From Batkoa obscura (lineage: Eukaryota > Entomophthoromycota > Entomophthoromycetes > Entomophthorales > Batkoaceae): 64,000 bases of DNA. Of this stretch, positions 45,636-55,794 are shown one piece after another. Under the pieces are notes generated by a model. The model saw only the letters and a program-made list of their open reading frames with translations, had not been told where the DNA came from and ran no database searches. Positions within the stretch are counted from its first letter, which is position 1; every line of letters starts with the position of its first letter. The DNA lies in assembly GCA_030770535.1 (NCBI GenBank), contig JASVEC010000015.1, positions 620,001 through 684,000 on the forward strand. The letters run 5' to 3'. Position numbers and translations under genes: made by a program.

Positions 45636-46623
45636 ATATCTTTACGTTTGCTTCATATTTATGTATTTGTAAAAATTAAATAATGATAATAATTTTAAAA
45701 ATAAACTGACTTTATTTTTAAAAGATTTTCATTTTGTTATTTGTATTAGATACAATTCAGATTACTTGGCTAACAATTTTGTCAAGACAAAAAGGCTATT
45801 AAATTAAAAGTGGATTTTATTTATATCTTTTTATGTTTTATCTACATAAAACAATATTAACTTTTGTAGACTTATTAGTGATATTAATTTAAAAACTTAA
45901 ATAAACAAATGCTCCAGTTTAGAGATTTTTAAAAAGATTTAAACCTTAAAAGCTTTATCATAGTAAAGTTGTGGTTTTAATTAAAATACTTGCTTAAAAT
46001 TTAGGTTTGAACAACTTTTATTTTTTATTAGTATTATTGATTCAGTATAAATGCAACTAAAATCTTTAAAATATTATTGTTTTCACTCAGGATTTTAATT
46101 ATAAGAGATATTATCAACTTATTAAAATTCTAAAATAACAAGGTGGCAAATTGTAAAGCCTGATGACGTTTAAACTGACAGATAGTATCACCAATTTTTC
46201 AAAGCAACTCATTAGGCTTTAGCTAAAATTTAGTCCACTTTTACCTTTAAATGAGCAGCTAAAGGTATTTCAATTCCTTTACAAAATTTTTAACCGTTTA
46301 TTTGAGGATAAAATCAATGTTAAAATTCTACTAAAGCATGAGAGCTAGGCTTTAAAAAAATCGGCTAAAAAATATTTAAGTACATAAGCCGTAGTTAATT
46401 AGTTCAAAGGTAAAACGAATTTAATGTTCTAGTTATCGTCAACTATTGTTTATTTAATGTGCTCAAAGTAGTTTTTTTTACTAAATTTACATCTAAAGTT
46501 TAGACCACAATCAACTATTTTATTAGCCCAAAAAATGATGGGGTGCATATAAATAAGAACGTGAATAGTAATAAGTATTATAAAAGATGCTCAAAAACAA
46601 GAAAGTAGTATTTAATTAGTAAA
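45636..46623. other. AT-rich spacer
   Basis: About 1 kb with no recognisable coding, RNA or element sequence. A TATA-like GCATATAAATAAG at 46545 is about 67 bp before the TOK-E ATG. Confidence 0.5.
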
Positions 46624-48608
46624 ATGATATTTAGTAAATTTAAAAAAGAGAGTAACAATCATAAAGATGAAGATAAGGATATCTATAAAATAAAACATCC
46701 AGAGCTAAGGTATTTGCCTATGGTCGTTGGTATAATTACACCGCTTTCTCTTATACTCACAATACCCCCATTAGAGGGCAACTGGTTAGTTAAGGAAAGT
46801 TTGAATGCAGACCAATACTACAACTACAAAAGTAAATTAAAATAACAAGAATAATACAATAGCCTTATTTTAATTTATATATTAGTTAATATCGCTTGTT
46901 TATCTTTAGCTATCATATTCCAAATAATTGGCACGATTACATTGTTACTTAGATTTTGGGAGAAGAAAGTTAGGATCAATACTTTACTAACAGTAGTATT
47001 CTTATTTTTACATGGTAAGCTTAAGATATTATACCACTTAATACAATGTTAATCAGTCTTATATAGTTTCATTTATCTCAGTATCAGTAATAATCTACTA
47101 TGAAAGTTGGCGGAAATATAATGACCGATTTGTATTCAATTTAATTGGTCTATCAGTTTCAGCTATATCAATAATTTTTCTAATAATTGATTTTTTTAAA
47201 AACAACTATTTGTTGAATAAAAACAGTGGAATAGTAAATAATCAAAGAATGTTAATCATTTATTTAATTCTAAATACAATTTGGAGTAAAATTGGTACCA
47301 TCATATTCTGTACCATTGAAAATTGGAATTTTGTAGATGGACTTTATTTTATTTTAGGTGAGCTATATAACAATCAAAACAACGTTTGTATTAATATTAT
47401 CTTATGTAGCAACGAATACGACTATTGGATTTGGGGACATGTTCCCTAGTAATCTTAATTCCCAAGTATTTTTGTTTTTTTATGCAATCATTGGCATTAT
47501 ATTTATGGGTTTATTTATTAACTCGATAAGAGTAGTTATACTTGAAAAAATAGAAATAAAGTTTTTATTGAAATTAAAGGAGATAGAAGATAATAGGAAA
47601 AAAAATAAGACAAAAAATAATGGAAGAAAAAGCGTTGAAAATGGAGGTGTAGACCATAACGATCAAAATAGTAATATCCTAGATGGTAATGATCAAAATC
47701 CTATTATTGCTCTATTGAGTTCAAATTGGGACTACAAAAATGCCACTTATATCAGAAAAAAGCAGCATAGATTAGTAAGTAAGGAAAAACTGATTATTAT
47801 AAAACGGCAATTTATCTTTGCAATTATTTATTTATTATTATTTTGGTAAATAATAATAAATTTAGCAATATATAGTAGTACAATATTAACTTTTTTATCT
47901 AGGTTTTTAGGTGGAGTAATTTTTATGTACTCGGAAAATTGGACCTATTTTGAATCTTTTAATTTTTGCTTTGTCTCGTTTACAACGATCGGGTATGGTA
48001 ATATAACTCCCAAAACACCGTACGGAAAAGTCATATTTATTGCGTATGTAATACTAGGGTTAGTAGCAGCAACCTATTTGATATCTATAGGCACTGAACT
48101 AGGCTCCTTTGTATTGTATAAAAGGATAGAAAATCTTCATACCAATTATAAAATTAAATTGCAACAGAATAAATTTGGTCAAACAAGAGAGCAGTTAGTT
48201 AAGGAGTTTGAAAGAGAAATATTAAAAAATAATGATAACATATTGAATCATGATAATAAAGATGAATTGATATTAAACTTAGTAGTGATGAGTAAGATAT
48301 ATCAAAAGTTAGTAGCTAATTTAATTGTAGACCATGATAGCGTGCTGACAAAAGAAATAATAGATAAAAAAGAATTTGCTTATTTAGAAGAGTATCATTA
48401 TTTATATTGCCATTTATTAAGTCAAACGAGTAAGAAAATGGAACTAAAAGAACGGAAAGAGTTAAAAAATAGTGAAGAGAAGATGGTTAATAAGTTAAAT
48501 TTTGATTTTATGGATGATGTTTTGTTAAATTATAATACAGAAAGAATGAGTTGTTATTCTGAAAGGAGTTATTACTTTCAACAAGCTATCAATTCCTCTT
48601 TAGCTTGA
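46624..48608 (+). CDS. Two-pore outward-rectifier K+ channel (TOK-E)
   Basis: Five exons (46624-46831, 46886-47014, 47067-47357, 47410-47845, 47903-48608) give 589 aa. KHPELRYLPMVVGIITPLSL opens the first helix. Filter 1 is TTIGFGD and filter 2 is TTIGYGN. The N-terminal tail is strongly charged (NNHKDEDKDIYK). Tandem with TOK-F and the same length as it. Blocks 47781-48013 (including all of intron 4) and 48060-48140 are base-for-base equal to the corresponding TOK-F blocks, while sequence on each side has drifted. Confidence 0.9.
47781..48013 (+). repeat. Gene-conversion block shared with TOK-F
   Basis: 233 bp read as identical to 50751-50983, from exon 4 end (AAGGAAAAACTGATT) through intron 4 to the second pore (AACTCCCAA). 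Both borders are abrupt. Confidence 0.9.
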
Positions 48609-49603
48609 AAAACTTAGAAGCTAGTTCAAATCCCAAATCTGTCAACTATATCATTTCGTTGATTCTTTTCTTTATTGTTCTTCTATTATTCATTGATAAT
48701 TGAAAATTAGTTTTCAATACTATTAAAAAGTTAAATATTACCCATATAAATAAAAAATTAAACAAAGATTACTAAATATTCTTAATGAGTAGTTTAAAAA
48801 ACACAAAATTTTACTTTTTTCAATTTTACCAGTTTTTTCAACCTATGTTTTATTACAATATAGTTTTTGATCCATCACGTTTATCTTAAAAGTAAAAAAT
48901 TTCAATAACCCAGTTAAAATTTAAAAGATATGAATGAATTTTCATAGTGTGAATTTTCACAGCTTAATAATAATATATTGTTAAAACTTTTTGTTTTTAT
49001 TTTTGTTTTTATTTTTGTTTTAGATTGTTATTTAAAAAAATTAAGCTTGTTCAAAATTCTCCTTGCTATAACCATGAAAAGCTGAAAATACTATAAATTT
49101 GGTTAAATTGAAGTACTCACTAATTTAAAATTAACCAAAATAAAAAATCACCCAGAATATAAACTCTGGACTTCAAAAATCATATTGTTTTTGATTGGAA
49201 CATCTTCCTCGTTTCAGTATTTACTAATAACTATTTTTCAAATTCATGTAGCACAAAAAGTAAACAGATGAAACCAGATAAGGCATTCCCATATGGTTTA
49301 AAGTTTAAGCGCTTTAACCATCCTTGGCAAAACTAATACACAGATTTTTATATATCTCACATTAACAGATATACTATATAGAAATTTAGAAGTAGATATA
49401 GAAGAGGTTAGAATACTGACATTTTAAAGTCAGCTTGTTATTTATAACATACAAAAATTAATTTTATCACTAAAATTGCCTATTTAGTTTAGATCATAAA
49501 TTGCCTATTTTTTATTAACCGAAACAATGTTTTAAGTATATATAAGAAGATTGGTAATAAAAATCATTATAAAGAATGAAAGGTTTTCTTTTTGATTATT
49601 TAA
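48609..49603. other. AT-rich spacer
   Basis: About 1 kb between TOK-E and TOK-F. It includes a short run of (TTTTTGTTTTTA) units near 48988-49020. A TATA-like GTATATATAAG at 49537 lies 57 bp before the TOK-F ATG. No gene is seen. Confidence 0.5.
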
Positions 49604-51581
49604 ATGCTATTTTACAATTTCAAAAATAATAATGATAATGATAGTGATAAAGACAACTATAAGGTAAAGCACCCAGAACTAAGAATTTTACCTACGCTCG
49701 TTGGTATAGTTACACCACTTTCTCTTATATTGACAATACCGCCATTGGAAGGTAACTGGATCAGTTTAGAAAGTCTGAGTGAGGAGCAATATCAGATCTA
49801 TAATGGTAGGTTATTCCAATAAATGTAGTAAACTTTATTCATTTTTCTATTAGCCAATATCGCTTGCTTATCATTAGCTATCATATTTCAAATAATTGGT
49901 ACTATTACGCTACTATTTAGGTTTTGGGAAAGAAAGATTCGAAGCAATACCTTACTAACAGTAGTATTCTTATCTTTACATGGTAAGTTTAATACAGAGC
50001 ACTATATGATAATATATTAACTAAAATTTATAGTAATATGCATAATAATTTCAATAATAATATATTATGAGAGATGGCAAAAACATTATTATAATCTTGT
50101 ATTTAATTTAGTTGGTATATTAGTATCAGCAACATCAATATTATTTTTGATGATTGATTATTTCAAGAACAATCATTTAATAAATAAGAATAGTGGAATA
50201 GTAAACAAACAAAGAATGTTTATAATTTACTTAATTTTAAACACAGTTTGGGGTAAAATCGGCACTATAATATTTTGTATCCTTGAAGATTGGGGGTTTG
50301 TTGACGGACTTTATTTTATTTTGGGTAACCCATGCAACAATAATGAATTGATATATGTACTAATATTATTATATAGTAACAAACACAACTATTGGATTTG
50401 GAGACGTATTTCCCAATAATCAAAGTTCGCAAATATTCTTATTTTTTTATGCACTTATTGGTATCGTATTTATGGGTTTGTTTATTAATGCAATAAGAAT
50501 TGCATTACTTGAAAAAATAGAAACAAAGTTTTTATTGAAATTAAAAGAGATCGAAGATAACAGGAAAAAAAACAAGATTAAGGACATTAAAGAAAGAGAG
50601 AATAACGAAAGTGAAAATATAAATGATAGTGATCAAATCAATAATGTTAAATATAATAGCAATCAATGTCAAATCATTACCTTATTGAACTCTAAATTGG
50701 ATTATAAAAATGCTAGTTTTATTCGAAGGAAAAAGCGTAAACTAGTAAATAAGGAAAAACTGATTATTATAAAACGGCAATTTATCTTTGCAATTATTTA
50801 TTTATTATTATTTTGGTAAATAATAATAAATTTAGCAATATATAGTAGTACAATATTAACTTTTTTATCTAGGTTTTTAGGTGGAGTAATTTTTATGTAC
50901 TCGGAAAATTGGACCTATTTTGAATCTTTTAATTTTTGCTTTGTCTCGTTTACAACGATCGGGTATGGTAATATAACTCCCAAGACTTTGCATGGCAAAG
51001 TTGTGTTTATTGTGTATGCACTCCTAGGATTAGTAGCAGCAACCTATTTGATATCTATAGGCACTGAACTAGGCTCCTTTGTATTGTATAAAAGGATAGA
51101 AAATCTTCATGCTAATTATAAAATTAAATTACAACAGAACAAGTTTAGCCAAACTAGGGAACAATTAGTTAAAGACTTTGAGTCAGAAATAATAAAAAAC
51201 AATCACAGCATATTAAATGATAATAATAAAGACGACCTAATATGCAATTTAGTAGCAATGAGTAAGATATATCAAAAATTAATAGCTAATTTGATTGCAG
51301 ATCAGGATAATGTATTAACAAGAGAGATATTAGAAAAAAAGGAGTTTATTTATTTAGAAGAATATCATTATTTATATTGTCATTTATTAAACCAAATGAG
51401 TAAAAACATGGAAGTGAGTGAACAGAAAGAGTTAAAGAACAACGAAAAAAAGATGATTAGTAAGCTAAACTTTGATTTTATGGACGATGTTATGTTAAAT
51501 TATGATATAAAAAGTAAAAGTTTTAATACTGTAAAAAGCAATTATTTCCAACAGGAGGCTAATGATAATTTGATACCTTGA
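49604..51581 (+). CDS. Two-pore outward-rectifier K+ channel (TOK-F)
   Basis: Five exons (49604-49805, 49854-49982, 50034-50324, 50377-50815, 50873-51581) give 589 aa. KHPELRILPTLVGIVTPLSL starts the first helix. Filter 1 is TTIGFGD and filter 2 is TTIGYGN. The pore-half linker is basic then acidic (EDNRKKNKIKDIKERENNES). C-terminal coiled or helical segment with LEEYHYLYCHLLNQ, shared with D and E. The tract 50751-50983 equals TOK-E. Last of the D-E-F series. Confidence 0.9.
50751..50983 (+). repeat. Gene-conversion block shared with TOK-E
   Basis: Partner of 47781-48013. A second identical run of about 80 bp follows at 51030-51110 against 48060-48140, separated by a diverged ~45 bp. Confidence 0.9.
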
Positions 51582-51935
51582 CAACAAATCAGTTATACTT
51601 TAAATGGCCAAGTGCTTGTAGCGAATGATTTCCTTAGTTCATTAGTCGTATTAGCTCTAATATCAAAAGTTGATAAACTCTATTCAAATAATAATATATT
51701 TAAATTATTTTATCATATGAAATAAACATGTGCCTTGAATTAATCTTAGATTTAAATAGAAGAGAATTTTCTTGAAATTTTTTTAAGCTCTAGTAAATTC
51801 AAATTGTGTTGATTTCATAATCATACTAACTAATAATTATTATGCGGTTCAATGTCATTTAATAAAGAATACAAAAAGATATAAAATAGTAGAAATTTAA
51901 ATTTAGTAGAAATAAGCATATTTATTTTTTAATTA
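51582..51935. other. AT-rich spacer
   Basis: Between TOK-F and the Cu-SOD gene. Nothing beyond AT-rich sequence and a TATA-like AAAAAGATATAAAATAG about 50 bp before the next start. Confidence 0.45.
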
Positions 51936-52652
51936 ATGTTAAAACAAATGAACCCAATAAGACTTGCTTTACTACTTTTTCTATACATCCAATATATATT
52001 ACCTCAATCCGTTGAAAACCAAGAAAATGAAGACTATTTAGGGTACGTGGAATTTTATAAAAACCCAATAAGTGCTTCTATATTGATGAGCGAATTTAAA
52101 AACGGCAGTGTCAAATTAGATTTCATTGTAAATCATTTCATTGACTCCGATAAAAGCCAAGAATACCCTTATCATATACATCAACTACCAATCAAAAATG
52201 ATGATTGTGACAGTGCAGGTGGTCATTGGGATCCAACGAATAAAAACCCAAATGATAAAAATGAAAACTATAAATGTACTTCAGCCAAAGTAGAAGCATG
52301 TCAGCACGGGGATCTTTCTGGTAAACATGGTAAACTAAAAGGCCGTAATAACTCTCGTTTTACTATTATTGATGATCAGATTAAAATTAAAGGGAAATTA
52401 TCCGTGATTAATAAGTCCATAGTTATTCATTATCCTACTGATAAAAGAAGGTTGATCTGTGGAACCATTAAGAAAGTCTTAGTTAAAGATCTGATGGGGG
52501 ATAATACTAAGAGCGGCGGAGATAATTCCCCTAGTGTTTCTACTTACACCGCTATTACAGCTACTGTTACTTCAGACCATAGGCATGTGTTTAAAAACCG
52601 GACTAGTTTCAGCTTTAGTTTATTTTTAGTAGCCATTTTTTATTTTAATTAA
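51936..52652 (+). CDS. Secreted, probably GPI-anchored Cu-only superoxide dismutase
   Basis: Single exon, 238 aa. A signal peptide follows the start (LALLLFLYIQYILPQ). The SOD core shows Cu-ligand histidines in YPYHIHQLPI, the disulphide Cys and bridging-His segment DDCDSAGGHWDP, the HGDLSGKHGKLKG turn, the last Cu ligand in SIVIHYPTDKRRL and the second disulphide Cys in ICGTI. The stretch that in Cu/Zn enzymes supplies Zn ligands and the electrostatic loop is short and altered, as in Candida SOD5-type Cu-only enzymes. A Ser/Thr-rich stalk (SGGDNSPSVSTYTAIT) and a hydrophobic C-terminus (FSFSLFLVAIFYFN) suggest GPI anchoring. It should convert superoxide to H2O2 and O2 at the cell surface. 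Confidence 0.85.
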   Translation: MLKQMNPIRLALLLFLYIQYILPQSVENQENEDYLGYVEFYKNPISASILMSEFKNGSVKLDFIVNHFIDSDKSQEYPYHIHQLPIKNDDCDSAGGHWDPTNKNPNDKNENYKCTSAKVEACQHGDLSGKHGKLKGRNNSRFTIIDDQIKIKGKLSVINKSIVIHYPTDKRRLICGTIKKVLVKDLMGDNTKSGGDNSPSVSTYTAITATVTSDHRHVFKNRTSFSFSLFLVAIFYFN

Positions 52653-53932
52653 TTTAATAAAAAAATTATATTTTTATTTCTTTATTCTGTTTATAGAATA
52701 ACATTTTTATAAATTTATTAAAACTAAGAACAAGGTTATTATATAAAATGATAGTTTTATTTTATAAAAGCTATTTCATATCTAAAGTAGTTTCAATCAC
52801 TAGAATATTTTATCTAATTTATATTTAAAATTTGAATTAATCTTAATTTTTCATTTTTAGTAACTAATTTCATTTTATTAAATAAATTAATGAGGCATTT
52901 TTCGTATTTATTTATTTAGGGAAATATAGCTTTTAATAAATTTAGAGGCCACCAAAAATAAGATTTTATTTTATAATTATCACATATCTAATGGTACTTC
53001 TGTTCCAAAATAGACATTTAATTGCATATTTTTGAATTGTGCCAAAAAGGATTATTTAAATTAACTAAACTAAAGATGTTTATTAAATTTTATCTCTTTT
53101 TTAAGCTATTTAGTTTTTTTATAAATCCTAGTTAAATTTTTAAATGAAAAGTCATATGTACCCCTTTAAGCTTTGAAGTAATTTATTATTGTAAAAAACA
53201 TCACCATATAAGCTTAACAACATTAGCTATAAGAGAAGGTTGAACGTTTTACTTTGCTAATTTGGTGATTCAAATTGAGACATAAAGATTTGTTAAATAA
53301 TTCAATTTCAAAAAGTGAATATGACTTTGTAGAACTTAAGGCCCATGGGATAATATGCAGCTGTATGACAATTTTTTATAGCATTAAAAAAAATCACGGA
53401 AGATTAATTATATTTCAAAGCGTATTTTTATTTCTAATTTATAAACCTATACATTTTCTGGAAATTAGATATTTATTTCGGAACAAAGAGAAAAATTAGT
53501 TTAGCTACTGTTCCATTTTACTTTGGTTTCTATAAACATGTTTTTACTTAGAATAACTAATATACTATTTAATTTATATGTTTAAAAAGCGGACATGGCT
53601 TTATCTTTTAATAAATACTCTGATATGTTGATTCAAATAGATTCTATTTATAGTACAAATAAGACTATGATTTTTTTTTTATTGAAAAACCTCTTTTCAA
53701 TTGTTTGATTTACTTTATATAAAACCTATTTATCATTAATATATATCCACTAATACGCTTATACTATAATCCTGATACACATAGTATTACTAGTTTATCG
53801 CCCTTTAAACACTAACTATAAAACCTTACAAATACAACTTTAAACCTTCCTAAAAACCATTTAAACAAATTTATTATTTACTTAATATCTTAAAGCTTAA
53901 ATTATGTCAGTGAATTTTATTTTTTAGCGTTT
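52653..53932. other. AT-rich spacer
   Basis: About 1.3 kb between Cu-SOD and the 3' end of Rpl17. A possible right-end fragment of the MITE-like family occurs at 53193-53211 (TAAAAAACATCACCATAT). The open frame at 53275-53499 has no support as a gene. Confidence 0.5.
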
Positions 53933-54640
53933 CTAATTTTGGAAACGTGCAGCTTTGTTTCCGAGTTGACGTACGGATAACTTACGAAGTACTTTTGGTT
54001 CCTTAGCTTTAGCTACGATTTTTCCTGCTTCAGTAGCAATAATTTCAATATGACATGGGGAAGACATGTATGCTATTAATCAAAAAAAAATAAATCTCTA
54101 AAAACTTATAGAAATAATAAAAATAATTACGGTTAACACGACCATGAGCACGGTAAGTACGTCTACGTTGGTGACGGGCTTGGTTAACTTGAATGTGTTT
54201 AATAACTAAAGCCTCAGCATCAAGACCTTTAAGTTCAGCGTTGGAGACTAAATTCTTTAAAAGATCGGAAAGATACTTAACACTCTTTACGGGCCAACGA
54301 CCTTGAGTGGTATTGAACTCTTTAGCTTGAGCGGTACGACCAACTCCGCCGTTATAACGACGGAATGGTACGCAACGCTTGTGTTCTTTAACAGCTTCAA
54401 GGTAAGCAAGAGCTTTTTGTACTTTCATACCCTTGAGTACGACGGCAGCTTCATGAGTATTCTTTGATTTTAAATTAATTAAAATCTTTAAAATTATAAA
54501 GTTTTTTTACCTTGTAGTGAACACGAAGATCGGAGCCTCTGGCACGGGCAGCTGAAATTTGAATTAAAATTTGATGATTAAGATTTAAATTAAAAATTAC
54601 ATTTTTCTGGGTTGGCAGGGATAGCAGAATATACAGCCAT
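53933..54640 (-). CDS. RPL17: Cytosolic 60S ribosomal protein uL22 (Rpl17)
   Basis: Four exons (54640-54601, 54551-54511, 54461-54131, 54072-53933) give 183 aa, the usual length. [13 protein letters not shown], then [54 protein letters not shown] and [18 protein letters not shown] match eukaryotic L17. The end has [16 protein letters not shown]. uL22 lines the nascent-peptide exit tunnel with a beta-hairpin. It has more GC-rich codons than its neighbours, as expected for a highly expressed gene. The first two exons are very short (40 and 41 nt), typical of ribosomal-protein genes. Confidence 0.95.
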
Positions 54641-55794
54641 TGATAATAAGACTCCTTTAATTAATATGTCAGTTTTATTGTTTATAAATTTGTTGATTAA
54701 CTATAGCTAATTTCGAATAAGATGAATAAGATAGACTCAATTTGATGTGACTGGTTAATATTTCTGGGCTATAACTTTTGGATGTATTGTTTCCCGTTTT
54801 TTCTTCGTTTTCTTTTGTCTTTTAACATTTAACCTCTGCCGCCCACAATTTTGGTATATTAAAATAACTTCTTTTCGATCCTTTTCTTCCTCTTAATTTC
54901 CTTTCTTTAACCCATCAAGTCTTCTCCTCTTATTCTTCTTATTCTAATTTTAAAATGGATGCATGTCACCTACCTTATGCAATCAGAGTTAAAAAGAGGA
55001 TAGTATCACTTACGATAACTACTATTCTCAATTCTTAGACTTATTTTGAATTCCCACCTAATTCGATCCTTCTTTGCAGACTTTGCTTAATTCAAGTTGT
55101 CCTTTTTGATACAGTTGAATTTTTATTCATTTTTTCGAATTTTTGAATATTTTGACTAATTTGTATTCATATTTAAAATTTTAATTTATAAATATTAACA
55201 ACTCAGTCTTGTTGTCAAATATACAATGTTTAATACTGAATTAAAATATAAACACTGGGTTTAAACATTCAAACTTAAGAATAAAGTCAAAGATATAACT
55301 TAAAATTAATTATTGTATTAAAGTTTATACTATTATTTTGAAAACATTATTATTATTTTATCTACTCCTTTTATTATTATTAAAAATTATTTAGTGGATT
55401 TGGATTGTAGTTTAATTATATTAATTACTGATATTTTTTTTATAGGGATATCAGTTTTAAAAAAATAAAATAGCAGCTTTTCTCCATATTTTATAAGCTT
55501 CTTATTACTTGTTTTTATTTTATAGTTTTAATTTATTTACAATTTTGGATTGATAAGTTTTTTGTTTAAAATTAACAAAGCAGGAATTAGTATACATGTG
55601 GTATCAAATAATAGCATCTTTTCAACAGTAAAATAAGTAAAGGCCATTTTTAATTTAAGAGCATAAAACATATCATTTTATTCCTTTTTCGGCCACAACA
55701 TTTCATTTCTCAACATATAATAAACACATAATGCTTCCATTCTACCATCAACTATTTATAGCCATTAAAGATCAAACATCCTTCTTACAGCTCC
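54641..55794. other. Spacer
   Basis: Upstream of Rpl17 and downstream of the disordered-protein gene. Pyrimidine-rich stretches (TTTCTTCGTTTTCTTTTGTC, 54800-54930) precede Rpl17 on its own side and may be part of its promoter. No gene is seen. Confidence 0.5.

Noticed and set aside
53275-53499. A 74-residue plus-strand open frame
   Set aside because: No ATG at its start, no splice partner and no recognisable product in AT-rich spacer.
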